A stretch of DNA of 50,750 bases. Source: Hymenobacter rubripertinctus. GTDB taxonomy: Bacteria; Bacteroidota; Bacteroidia; Cytophagales; Hymenobacteraceae. Shown piece after piece: positions 17,896-26,106 of this stretch (the stretch's first letter is position 1; each line of letters starts with the position of its first letter). Below the pieces are notes generated by a model. The model had not been told where the DNA came from. It made no database searches and worked only from the letters and a program-made list of their open reading frames with translations. Where the stretch lies: assembly GCF_003583925.1 (NCBI RefSeq), contig NZ_QYCN01000045.1:1-50750 (forward strand), read 5' to 3'. A program made the translations under genes and the position numbers.

Positions 17896-18099
17896 ATGAG
17901 TGTTACCCCATCTGCGCCCGCTTCCGCCCCCGGTCTTTCGCGCGAACACCGCGCCTGGATTGCGTTATATTCCTTGCAAAACAACTTTCCGGACCGTCAG
18001 CAGGTGCTGGTCCAGAACAATGTGACGGAGGACGATTTGAGCGAGTACACCCCCAGCTGGCTCCAGTTGCGGCGGCACCACTTGCTGCGGCGGCGCTGA
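17896..18099 (+). CDS. Small protein of unknown function, tandem paralogue A
   Basis: 67 residues. After a Pro/Ala/Ser leader of about 15 residues comes REHRAWIALYSLQ, then VLVQNNVTEDDLSEYTPSWL. The same core is encoded by the gene at 18212-18406, down to near-identical codons around QNNVTEDDL, so both are very probably real and arose by duplication. No signal peptide or membrane segment. The second half could form two short helices like an HTH, but I recognise no family. The start is the first ATG after the divergent pseudogene. Confidence 0.65.
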   Translation: MSVTPSAPASAPGLSREHRAWIALYSLQNNFPDRQQVLVQNNVTEDDLSEYTPSWLQLRRHHLLRRR

Positions 18100-18211
18100 A
18101 AAATTGCCACTTTGGGAAAGGGCAAAGTTCAAGAAGGGCGGCAAAATCCAAGTAGATAAACGGCTGCGTACCTGAGGCATGGGTTGAACTTCTACCTCAA
18201 TAGCTTCTGTT

Positions 18212-18406
18212 ATGGTCCCCGCTTTTATTGTTGCCAAGGCCCTCTGTGCCCGCCATCGGGCTTTTATCGCCCTGTATTCGCTGGATGCCGGCCACCGCAA
18301 CCCCGCTGAAGTGCTGCGTCAGAACAACGTGACTGAGGACGACTTACACCGGTACTTTGACAGCTGGTTTGAGATGCGCTGCCGTATTGGCGGTCCTGTG
18401 GCCTGA
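18212..18406 (+). CDS. Small protein of unknown function, tandem paralogue B
   Basis: 64 residues, paralogous to the preceding gene. The shared pattern is HRA-W/F-IALYSL, about eight variable residues, then VL-x-QNNVTEDDL, xxY, xSW and xxxR. It differs at the N-terminus (MVPAFIVAKALCAR) and ends with a short Gly-containing tail. The gap of 112 bp between the genes has no obvious terminator, so they may share a transcript. Conservation of two copies under divergence suggests selection on the protein. Function unknown. Confidence 0.65.
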   Translation: MVPAFIVAKALCARHRAFIALYSLDAGHRNPAEVLRQNNVTEDDLHRYFDSWFEMRCRIGGPVA

Positions 18407-18444
18407 GAAACGGGAACGGTAGCCATTAGTCAGCTACCGCTGGT

Positions 18445-19263
18445 TCAACCCGCCCGATCTGCCCGGCGCAACGCTGCCAGAACCGGGTGCTGATCTGAAG
18501 CAAACGAATTTTGTCCGACGCGCAGTACGGGCCGGATACCGGCCACGTTAGCCGTGAACACGGCTTCGGCTGCCAGCAGTGTGCCCGGCGCGTAGAGGCC
18601 TTCAAACCAGGGAATACGCAGTTTTTCGGCAACCCTGCGCAAGTGGGCCAGACGAGTACCCGCCACACCGCCCGCTGTTTCGGCCGGCACGTACACGGCC
18701 CCATCCCGGACCCAGCCCACGGCTGCGGCCCCGGCCTCGGCCACGTAGCCCTCGGCCGACAGCAGCAGCAACTCATCGAGGCCGCGCTGCTCCCGCTCCC
18801 GGGCCGCCAGCACGTAGAGCAGCGCATTAGGGCCCTTGCAAAAAGCAACCGGAGAAAAGGCCGTTCGTACGGTTGTGGAGAAGTCTGCCGCGGCCGCAGG
18901 GGTTTCCCGGGCTTCAAAGGCCTGAGCCGTGGCCAGCCATTCGGCCGCCGTTGTGGGGGGGGCGTAAAGGCCGGCGCCCGCCCGCCAAAGCTGTACGCGT
19001 ATCCGCTGGGCCGGGGCGCCGGGCTGGGCTGCTACCAGCCGGGCCACGGTGGCCGTCAGGGCTTCCGCCGTGGCCAGCGCCAAGGGCAACGCCAGGCCCA
19101 GGACGACGGCGGCGCGGCGCATCCGGGCCAGGTGATGGGGCAGGTAGCGCACATGCCCGTCGGCCCATATTATTGTCTCGAAGAACCCGTCGTTGAAAAA
19201 CAGGCCCCGGTTGGGCAGCGCCAAGCTACCCGCAGGCAACAACTCATCATTCAGCAGCATCAT
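18445..19263 (-). CDS. Class IV PLP aminotransferase (aminodeoxychorismate lyase / branched-chain aminotransferase fold)
   Basis: 272 residues with the class IV fold. NRGLFFNDGFFETI near 18-31 starts the first domain. The PLP lysine is probably K143 in FCKGPNALLYVLA. LLLLSAEGYVAEAGAAAV supplies the conserved Glu, and the C-terminal FTANVAGIRPV loop is typical. The family includes 4-amino-4-deoxychorismate lyase (PabC, folate synthesis), branched-chain and D-amino acid aminotransferases. The short length and single-gene context favour a PabC-like role, but the usual Asn after the conserved Glu is replaced by Ala, so specificity is uncertain. Start at ATG 19263 or the adjacent ATG 19260. Confidence 0.82.
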   Translation of the reverse strand: MMLLNDELLPAGSLALPNRGLFFNDGFFETIIWADGHVRYLPHHLARMRRAAVVLGLALPLALATAEALTATVARLVAAQPGAPAQRIRVQLWRAGAGLYAPPTTAAEWLATAQAFEARETPAAAADFSTTVRTAFSPVAFCKGPNALLYVLAAREREQRGLDELLLLSAEGYVAEAGAAAVGWVRDGAVYVPAETAGGVAGTRLAHLRRVAEKLRIPWFEGLYAPGTLLAAEAVFTANVAGIRPVLRVGQNSFASDQHPVLAALRRADRAG

Positions 19264-19300
19264 GCCGGCAAAGTAACCCGGAAAATGCCGTCAGTTCCAG

Positions 19301-19336
19301 AAAAAAAAGGGGTTGAACGAAGTCGTTCAACCCCTT
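19301..19336 (-). terminator. Terminator of the delta-60 repeat gene
   Basis: A perfect 14-bp stem (19307-19320 with 19323-19336, AAGGGGTTGAACGA and its complement) closes on a two-base loop. On the - strand it is followed by a run of eight T residues. It lies 35 bp after the stop of the repeat protein. Confidence 0.9.
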
Positions 19337-19370
19337 GCGCCAGCACTTGGTACAGATTGGGTGGCCGCCG

Positions 19371-21881
19371 CTATTGCAGCTGCACGCGGCGGGTAACGGT
19401 GCCCTCTGCATAGGTAACGCGCAGCAGATAGATGCCGGCGGGCAGCTCTGCCAGGGACAGGGTGAAGGGTACGCTGCTTGCCAGGGCCAGCTGGCGTACC
19501 GGGCGGCCCAGCGCGTCGAGCAGTTCGAGCTGCCGGGCGTGGGCGGTGGGGGCCAGGGCCACGTGCAGCTGGCCGTGGGCGGGCACGGGCCAGGCGGTGG
19601 TGCGCTCGGCCACGGCGGCGGGGGCGGCTACGTGCAGCACGTTGGGGGCCACCAGGCGGGCCAGGGCCATGCTCAGCTGCCCGCTCACGCTGGTAAACGA
19701 GCCGCCGATGATCAGGCTGCCATCGGGCTGGGTGAGGATGGCGCGCACGGTGCTGTTGGGCACGGCCGTGGCCCCGAACGAGGCATCGGGGCTGCCATCG
19801 GGCAGCAGGCGGGCCAGGTTGGCGGGTGTCGTGGGTGAGGCAAAAAGCCCTCCCACCAGAATGCGGTTGTTGGGCTGCACGGCCACACTGCTCACGGTTC
19901 CATTGCTGGCGGGCGGCGAAAACCCGGTGTCCAGGGAGCCGTTTGGGTTCAAGCGGGCCAGGTTGCTTAGGCCCACCCCATTGAAGCCGGCGAAACTACC
20001 ACCAACCAGCACTTTGCCATCGGTTTGTAGCGTAAGCGTGTTAATCCGTACTGCAAACAGGCTGCCCGTGGCGGTTGTGAAACTACTGCTGGAAAAAGTA
20101 GGGTCCAGGCTGCCGTTGGTGGCGTAGCGTACAAGGCCCGTATAACTGGAACCCGTAGCCGCCCTGAGCCTGCCGCCAACTACTAGTTTGCCATCCGCCT
20201 GCAAAGCCATATGGGAGAACGTGAGCAGGCCATCGGTGTTCGTCGTTGGGGAAAGGGCAAACGTGGGGTCATAACTGCCGGTGCTGGTCAGGCGCACGAT
20301 GCTCGTGCCGGTAGAACTGCGGAAGTTGCCGCCCGCCAGCACCCGGCCATCCGGCTGCAAGAGCAGGCGGGTGACAGGACCAGAAAAACGGGCAGCGGCA
20401 AAGCTGTTGTCCGGGCTGCCGCTGGGTAGGTAGCGGGCTACATCCGGGCCGGCGGCGACGAGCACCCTCCCATCAGACTGCCAGGCCAGGTCGTAAACGG
20501 GCTGGTTCAGGGCATTACGGGTGTTGTAGGTGAAGGTGGGGTCCAGGCTGCCATCGGGGTTGAAACGCGCCAGGCGGCGGGCCTGCTGCCCGTTTACTTC
20601 CGAGAAATTGCCGCCGGCCACCAGCTTGCCATCTGCCTGCCGGAGTAAGGCATTGACCGTGCCGGATACCTGAATGACTGGCTGAAAGGTCGCATCCAGG
20701 CTGCCCGTCGTCGTGAGGCGGACCAGGGGTTGGTCCAGGGTTGCGCCGAAACTGGTGAACGCGCCGGCTTCCAGGAGTTGGCCGTTGCGCAGCAGGGTAA
20801 GGGAGCTGGAAGAAGAAGTAGCGTCATTCACGGCATTGTACGACAGGTCCGGGGTCCCGTTACCGTTCAGGCGCATGACGGGCCGCTCGAAAGTGGACCG
20901 GATCAGGATTTTACCATCGTTCTGTACCGCCAGCGCGTCGCCGTAGTAGCTGCTGAGAGAACCGATGGCGAGCGTACCCGGGAAGAAAAAGCTGTTGTCG
21001 AGGGCTCCGTTTGCCAGCAAGCGCAGCAACGGGGTCGGGGTGCCGGAACCGGAGTTCGTACTCAGGTAACCCACGACCAGCACCTTGCCATCAGGCTGAA
21101 TCGTGAGGTTATCGACGCCTGAATACAACTGGAGCGGCGAAGCGAAGGACGTGTCGAACGAGCCGTCGGCATTCAGGCGGGCCAGCCCGTTGCAGGAGAA
21201 GCCGTTGTACGTTTCGAAGTAGCCGCCAATCAGAAACTTGCCGTTGGCTACCGGCACTACGGTCAGCACCTCATCGTTGGCCCCGGTTCCCGGCCGAAAC
21301 GTTGCGTCCACCGAGCCGTCGGCGTTCAGGCGGACCAGGTGGTTGGCCGGCACGCCATTGAACTGGTCGAAAAAACCAACGGCGAGCATCTGGCCGTTGG
21401 CCAGGGGCAGCACGTCATCGAGGCCCGCGTAGTCGCCATTGGCGAAAGCAGGGCCGCTGCCCGCGTCGAAGCTGGGGTCGCCACTGCCATCGGCGTTCAA
21501 CCGGAGCAACCCACCTGCCCGCACAACTCCCCCCGCCTGAAGGGCGGAATTGGTGAAGCCCACCAGCAGGTACTGCCCGTTGCTTTGGAGCCGCGCACGA
21601 TAGGCCACCGCATTACTGCCCACCTGCTGATTGAAGGCCGCGTCGAGGGTGCCGTTGGCGCTGAAGCGCACGAGGCGCGGGACAACCGTGCCGTTGACGC
21701 GCGAGAAGTTGCCGACGGCCAGCAACTTCCCGTCGGGCTGCTCCGTGACCGAGTACACGGTGCCGGGCGCGTACACGTTGGGCGCGGCGAAGGTGAAGTC
21801 CAGCGCCTGCGCCTGAACCGTTGAAGTGCCAGCTACGCTGCCAAGTACTAGCGCGCTAAAATAGAGGTGAAGGGTTTTCAT
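19371..21881 (-). CDS. Delta-60 repeat protein with T9SS sorting domain
   Basis: 836 residues. A signal peptide (to about residue 24) is followed by about 14 copies of the delta-60 repeat, recognised by the core xDGKxLxxGxF (PDGKLLAVGNF, ADGKLVAGGNF, TDGKVLVGGSF and others) alternating with LNADGSxDxxF. The repeats form a beta-propeller-like array. The last ~75 residues are a type A type IX secretion sorting domain (WPVPAHGQLHVAL, LLDALGRPVRQL, LPAGIYLLRVTYA...RRVQL), so the protein should be exported across the outer membrane and anchored or released. One repeat (NDGKILIRSTF) is degenerate. It is a single-gene unit ending in a strong terminator. The biological role of such proteins is not known. 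Confidence 0.92.
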   Translation of the reverse strand: MKTLHLYFSALVLGSVAGTSTVQAQALDFTFAAPNVYAPGTVYSVTEQPDGKLLAVGNFSRVNGTVVPRLVRFSANGTLDAAFNQQVGSNAVAYRARLQSNGQYLLVGFTNSALQAGGVVRAGGLLRLNADGSGDPSFDAGSGPAFANGDYAGLDDVLPLANGQMLAVGFFDQFNGVPANHLVRLNADGSVDATFRPGTGANDEVLTVVPVANGKFLIGGYFETYNGFSCNGLARLNADGSFDTSFASPLQLYSGVDNLTIQPDGKVLVVGYLSTNSGSGTPTPLLRLLANGALDNSFFFPGTLAIGSLSSYYGDALAVQNDGKILIRSTFERPVMRLNGNGTPDLSYNAVNDATSSSSSLTLLRNGQLLEAGAFTSFGATLDQPLVRLTTTGSLDATFQPVIQVSGTVNALLRQADGKLVAGGNFSEVNGQQARRLARFNPDGSLDPTFTYNTRNALNQPVYDLAWQSDGRVLVAAGPDVARYLPSGSPDNSFAAARFSGPVTRLLLQPDGRVLAGGNFRSSTGTSIVRLTSTGSYDPTFALSPTTNTDGLLTFSHMALQADGKLVVGGRLRAATGSSYTGLVRYATNGSLDPTFSSSSFTTATGSLFAVRINTLTLQTDGKVLVGGSFAGFNGVGLSNLARLNPNGSLDTGFSPPASNGTVSSVAVQPNNRILVGGLFASPTTPANLARLLPDGSPDASFGATAVPNSTVRAILTQPDGSLIIGGSFTSVSGQLSMALARLVAPNVLHVAAPAAVAERTTAWPVPAHGQLHVALAPTAHARQLELLDALGRPVRQLALASSVPFTLSLAELPAGIYLLRVTYAEGTVTRRVQLQ

Positions 21882-21983
21882 ATGGGAAAGAGAAGAAAAA
21901 TATAAACAATCGAAGCTACTCTGGTCGCTTAGTGCTACTTATCGGTTACAGTCCTGGATAAGCAGTATTTCTCGGCCCCGACC

Positions 21984-23108
21984 CTACACCAGTGCGAATC
22001 GTTTGCCGGGCAGCGCCTTCAGCAGGCCCCGAAACTCCAGGCTCAGCAGCAACCCGGCCACCTGGTGCACGGGCAACTGGGCCTTCCAGGCCAGCGCGTC
22101 GAGGTGCTCCTCGCGGCCCGGGGCAGCTTGCAGCACGGCGAGTAAGCCGAATTCTTCGGCCGTAAAATCCAGTGGGTCGAAGGCTTTGGGGGCTTTGGGG
22201 CGGCCACTCAGGTGCAGGGCCAGATCCCAGTTGAGGAGCTGCTCGATGTCGCGGGGCTCGGAGTAGAGGGCGGCTTTGTTGCTTTTGATGAGCTCGTGGC
22301 AGCCTTCGGAGGCCACCGAGCCCAGGAGCCCCGGCACGGCCAGCACGTCGCGGTCGTAGCCCTGGGCCAGGTCGGCCGTAATCAGGGCCCCGCCTTTTCT
22401 GGCCGCTTCCACTACCACGGTGCCATCGGCGAGGCCCGCAATAATGCGGTTGCGCTGCGGAAAGTTGTACTTGTCGGGCGGGGTGCCGAAGGGAAATTCG
22501 GTGAGCAGGCCGCCCTGGGTGAGCATCTTTTCGGCCGTTTTGCGGTGCACGGCCGGGTACATGATGTCGAGGCCGGTGGCCATCACGCCCACCGTTTCCA
22601 GCCCTTCCTGCAAAGCGGCGCGGTGGGCGGCAATGTCGATGCCGTAGGCCAGGCCGCTGATAATGAGCGGGTGGTGAGCGGCCACCCCTTTGATGAGCCG
22701 CTCGGTTTGCTCGCGGCCGTAGTCGGTGGCCTGGCGGGTGCCCACCAGGGCCAGGGTTTTAGGCTGGTTGAGGTCGGCCGTGCCCTGGTAGTAGAGTAGC
22801 ACCGGCGCATCGGGCAGCTGCTTGAGCCGCACCGGAAACTGCTTGCTGGTGTAGAACAGCAGCTGCACGCCGTCCTTTTCGGCCCGGCGCAACGTGGCTT
22901 CGGCCTGGTGCAGGGCTTCGGTGCGGGCCTTGCCCGTGAGCATGCCCACCGTGGCCGGTCCTACGCCCGGAATCTTGAGCAGCTTGCCCGCCGGCAGGTG
23001 CAGGGCGTTGCGGGCCGAGCCGGCGTAGCTCATCAGCTGCCGCGTCAGCTGCGGCCCCACGCTGGGGAACAGCGTCAGGGCTACTTCGTGGAGAAGGGTG
23101 TCGTTCAT
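21984..23108 (-). CDS. dprA: DNA-processing protein DprA
   Basis: 374 residues with the full DprA plan. An N-terminal HhH/SAM-like region (IPGVGPATVGML near 45-56) comes first. The Rossmann-type DprA/Smf core has LVGTRQATDYG, ISGLAYGIDIAAHRAAL and the phosphate-binding QRNRIIAGL...VVVEAARKGGALITADLA. A C-terminal winged-helix-like domain ends KRFALV. DprA loads RecA onto incoming single-stranded DNA during natural transformation and shields it from nucleases. It lies 160 bp downstream of the MerR gene on the same strand, with a hairpin between. Whether the strain is competent cannot be judged from this window. Confidence 0.95.
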   Translation of the reverse strand: MNDTLLHEVALTLFPSVGPQLTRQLMSYAGSARNALHLPAGKLLKIPGVGPATVGMLTGKARTEALHQAEATLRRAEKDGVQLLFYTSKQFPVRLKQLPDAPVLLYYQGTADLNQPKTLALVGTRQATDYGREQTERLIKGVAAHHPLIISGLAYGIDIAAHRAALQEGLETVGVMATGLDIMYPAVHRKTAEKMLTQGGLLTEFPFGTPPDKYNFPQRNRIIAGLADGTVVVEAARKGGALITADLAQGYDRDVLAVPGLLGSVASEGCHELIKSNKAALYSEPRDIEQLLNWDLALHLSGRPKAPKAFDPLDFTAEEFGLLAVLQAAPGREEHLDALAWKAQLPVHQVAGLLLSLEFRGLLKALPGKRFALV

Positions 23109-23229
23109 ATAGTCGCCTCACCCCCTTGGCCCCGCTCCGGAAAGAAGAGGGGCCCCCAGCCTTTGATTGTCAAAAGCCAGTTGCCGGGAGCATAGAAAGG
23201 ATAATTCTTAAAAAACTAAAAACCAGTTT

Positions 23230-23251
23230 CCCCTCTCCCGAAGGAGAGGGG
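23230..23251 (-). terminator. Hairpin between merR-type gene and dprA
   Basis: CCCCTCTCC (23230-23238), loop CGAA, GGAGAGGGG (23243-23251). On the - strand the stem is followed by GAAACTGG and T-rich sequence. It may weaken or stop transcription from the MerR gene into dprA. Confidence 0.6.
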
Positions 23252-23268
23252 GCTAGGGGGGAGGTGCA

Positions 23269-23628
23269 TCAGCCCAGGGTCTTGCCGATGGTGTCCAGTT
23301 CCTTTTTCATGGTGACCATAAACTTGCGAACCTTTTCCAGGCTCTGAATCACGTCGATTTTCTCCTTGAGCTGGGGGCCTTTCTGCTTGAGCAGGTCGCG
23401 GGCCCCGGGGATGGTGTAGCCGCGCTCCTTCACCAGGTGGTAAATGGTGCGGAAAATATCGATGTCCTGGGGCGTGTAGAGGCGGTTGCCCTTCTTGCTT
23501 TTGCGCGGGCGCAGCTCGTCGAACTCGGTTTCCCAGAACCGGATCAGCGAAGGCGCCACGTTGAACTGCTGGGCCACTTCCCCGATGGTGAAGTACTGCT
23601 TCTCGATTTCGCGGTCTTTGTAGGGCAT
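23269..23628 (-). CDS. MerR family transcriptional regulator
   Basis: 119 residues from the ATG at 23628. The N-terminal winged HTH (YFTIGEVAQQFNVAPSLIRF, then WETEFDEL and NRLYTPQDI) is the standard MerR DNA-binding domain. A short dimerising coiled coil (EKIDVIQSLEKVRKFMVTMKKEL) completes the protein. No cysteine-based effector domain is present, so it is a short stand-alone form common in Bacteroidota, where no ligand is known. CCCTTTGGTGC precedes the start, resembling the TTTG promoter end. It is followed by dprA, which it might influence, but no operator is evident. Confidence 0.9.
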   Translation of the reverse strand: MPYKDREIEKQYFTIGEVAQQFNVAPSLIRFWETEFDELRPRKSKKGNRLYTPQDIDIFRTIYHLVKERGYTIPGARDLLKQKGPQLKEKIDVIQSLEKVRKFMVTMKKELDTIGKTLG

Positions 23629-23811
23629 AGCACCAAAGGGCGAAGCTGCCTTCGCACGGCTTAATTGAATGGAAGCGAACCGAACGGGCCACCACCGAAA
23701 AGCGGTAACCGGCCGCTGACTCACTCCCAGGATAGGAACAACCGCAAGCTAAGACTTCGGCCACGAATTGCGAAATGCCCGGTTCAACCCGAGCCGGACG
23801 CGGAGTGCTAG

Positions 23812-23872
23812 AATTGTTTCCTTAATATTATTTATTTGTTAAATAATTATACTAATTTAATTATTAGTTCCC
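23812..23872. promoter_or_regulatory. AT-rich upstream region of the sulfatase gene
   Basis: About 60 bp composed almost entirely of A and T (TTATTTATTTGTTAAATAAT and similar) in a high-GC chromosome, located 30-90 bp before the LtaS-like start codon. It probably holds the promoter and may be curved or protein-bound. GTTTGCC sits immediately before the start codon. Confidence 0.45.
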
Positions 23873-23900
23873 TCTGATTCGCTGCCTTTAGCTGTTTGCC

Positions 23901-25934
23901 ATGAAGAACATCCTTACTTTCTGGGTTCGGTATCAGCTCTTCTGGCTGCTCTTTTTTAGCCTTTCGCGGGCCGCCTTCCTCCTTTACCACCTGGACCGCA
24001 CCGCTCCGATAGCGACGCAGCTGCTGGGCCGCGCGTTCCTGCACGGGCTGCGGCTGGATGTGTCGGTGGCCGCCGGGCTCACGCTGCTGCCCACGCTGCT
24101 GCTGGCGGGCGCGGCCCTGGTGCCGGGCCGCCTGGTGCGGCCCCTGCTGGCGGTCTACACGGCCGGGCTGCTGCTGCTCATCAGTCTGCTGTCGGTGGCC
24201 GATCTGGAGTTGTACAACGCCTGGGAGTTTCGCATCGACAGCACCTTTCTCAAGTATGTGAACACCCCCGACCTGATGCTGGCCTCGGCCAAATCGACGC
24301 CGCTGCTGCGTTTGGGCGGTTTGCTGGTGGCGTGGGTGCTCGGCCCGCTGCTGGCCTACCGCTGGCTGCTGCACCCGCTGGCCGCCCGGTCCGGCGCGCC
24401 GGCCCCCCCGGCCGCCGAACTGCCCCGGCTGCTGCTGGGGCTGGCGTTGGCCGCAGGGGCTGCCGCCGGACTGGCAGCCGGGCTGGCCCCACTGTTTTTT
24501 TCGCGCCTGTTTGTGGTGGTGGCTTTCCTGGCCGTGCTGGGCGCGCTGGTCCTCGTGGCGGCCTATTGGCGGACCCGTCCGCCGCTGGTGCTGCGGCCCC
24601 TGGGCGGCGGCCTGCTGCTGGCGGCCCTTCTGCTACTGCTCATGCGGGGCAGCTTTGCCCAAAATGGGGCCTTGCGCCAGAGTAGCGCCTATTTCTGCAA
24701 CGTGCCCTTCGCCAACCACCTGGCCCTGAACGTAGGCTGGAATTTCTGCGACTCCTGGAGCCGCAAATCGTACGCGCGCCAGAATCCGTACCTGTTCTTC
24801 GCGCCCGATACGGCCCGCCGGCAGGTGCGCAGCCTGTATCAGCGGGCGGCGGCCGCTGCACCGCCGCGGTTGCTGCGCACGAGCCGGCCCAACGTGCTGT
24901 TTATCGTCTGGGAAAGCTTCACGGCCAAATGCGTGGAGCCCCTGGGCGGCGTGCCGGGTGTTACGCCCCGCTTCGCGGCCCTGTGCCGGGAAGGCATTCT
25001 CTTCGACCACCTGTACGCCAGCAGCGACCAGAGCGACAAGGGCATGGTGGCCCTGCTCAGCGGGTTTCCGGCCCAACCCACCACGTCCATCATGGAAATT
25101 CCTGGCAAAAGCCGCCAGCTGCCCGTGCTCTGCCAGGATGTGGAGCGGGCCGGCTACCGCACCAAATTCTACCTGGGCAGCAACCTGAACTTCACCAACA
25201 TGCGCTCCTACGTGTCGTCGTTTCAGGAAGTGGTGGATGAAAACGCGTTCAGCCGCCACGAGCGGAACGCCGAGTGGGGCGTGCACGACCACGTGGTATT
25301 CGACTACGTGCTGCGCGACATCAACCGCCAGTCCCGGGCCAGTGCGCAGCCGTTTTTCCGGGCCATGTTCACCATCAGCAGCCATCCGCCCTTCGACGTG
25401 CCCATGCCCACCGTATTCGCGGGTACCGACGACGACAGCCGGTTCAAAAATTCCCTCTACTACACCGATAAAAGCCTGGGCGACTTCATTGCCCGCGCCA
25501 AACGCCAGCCCTGGTGGGAGAATACGCTGGTCGTTATTCTGGCCGATCATGGCCTGCCGCTGCTGCCCTACCAAAACCAAGCCCAGAACTACCACATTCC
25601 CATGCTCTGGCTCGGCGGTGCCCTGGCCCGGCACGACACCGTGGTGCACACCGTGTGCTCCCAGGTCGATGTGGCCGCTACGGTGCTCAGCCAGCTGAAC
25701 CTGCCCACCCAGGCCTACCCCTGGAGCAACGATATTTTCCGGCCCCGCGCTGCGCGGTTCGCTTATTTCGCCACCAGCAGCGACGGGTTCGGCTTCGTCG
25801 CGCCCAACCGTCAGTTTGTGTTCGACAACCACCAGCGCCGGGTAATCTGGCGGCAGGGGGCAGTGGTGGCGGCCGACGTGGCCCAGGCCCAGGCCTATGA
25901 GCAGCTCTCGGTGCAGGAATACCTGGACAAGTAG
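23901..25934 (+). CDS. LtaS-like membrane sulfatase / phosphoglycerol transferase
   Basis: A 677-residue inner-membrane protein. Hydrophobic segments in the first ~255 residues make four or five TM helices. A periplasmic alkaline-phosphatase-fold domain follows, starting RPNVLFIVWESF (metal ligand Glu). The nucleophile region is SSDQSDKGMVALLSGFP (candidate nucleophile S378, in place of the Thr of LtaS), and ILADHGLPLLP carries metal-binding D and H. Gram-negative relatives transfer phosphoglycerol or phosphoethanolamine to envelope glycans or lipids; the acceptor here is not known. The gene is preceded by a very AT-rich promoter region and is followed by alaS. Confidence 0.88.
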   Translation: MKNILTFWVRYQLFWLLFFSLSRAAFLLYHLDRTAPIATQLLGRAFLHGLRLDVSVAAGLTLLPTLLLAGAALVPGRLVRPLLAVYTAGLLLLISLLSVADLELYNAWEFRIDSTFLKYVNTPDLMLASAKSTPLLRLGGLLVAWVLGPLLAYRWLLHPLAARSGAPAPPAAELPRLLLGLALAAGAAAGLAAGLAPLFFSRLFVVVAFLAVLGALVLVAAYWRTRPPLVLRPLGGGLLLAALLLLLMRGSFAQNGALRQSSAYFCNVPFANHLALNVGWNFCDSWSRKSYARQNPYLFFAPDTARRQVRSLYQRAAAAAPPRLLRTSRPNVLFIVWESFTAKCVEPLGGVPGVTPRFAALCREGILFDHLYASSDQSDKGMVALLSGFPAQPTTSIMEIPGKSRQLPVLCQDVERAGYRTKFYLGSNLNFTNMRSYVSSFQEVVDENAFSRHERNAEWGVHDHVVFDYVLRDINRQSRASAQPFFRAMFTISSHPPFDVPMPTVFAGTDDDSRFKNSLYYTDKSLGDFIARAKRQPWWENTLVVILADHGLPLLPYQNQAQNYHIPMLWLGGALARHDTVVHTVCSQVDVAATVLSQLNLPTQAYPWSNDIFRPRAARFAYFATSSDGFGFVAPNRQFVFDNHQRRVIWRQGAVVAADVAQAQAYEQLSVQEYLDK

Positions 25935-25999
25935 GCCGAGTGGCCGCCACCGTCCGGGGCAGTGGGAGCGGGGCGTTGGGTTCTTCAGAGGAAGTAGGC

Positions 26000-26007
26000 T
26001 AACTTTG
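26000..26007 (+). promoter_or_regulatory. Candidate alaS promoter (TAnnTTTG)
   Basis: TAACTTTG is an exact match to the Bacteroidota -7 element. GTTG at 25975-25978 lies about 21 bp upstream as a possible -33 element. This would give a leader of about 95 nt before the alaS start codon. Confidence 0.5.
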
Positions 26008-26106
26008 CCCGAAGCCCTTCGGGGCGCTCCTGGCTGCCATTTTTTGGGCCGCCGTATTCTACTGAACCCCTCTCGATCTGCCGGGCCGCTGCCTGGCGTA
26101 CCCCTT

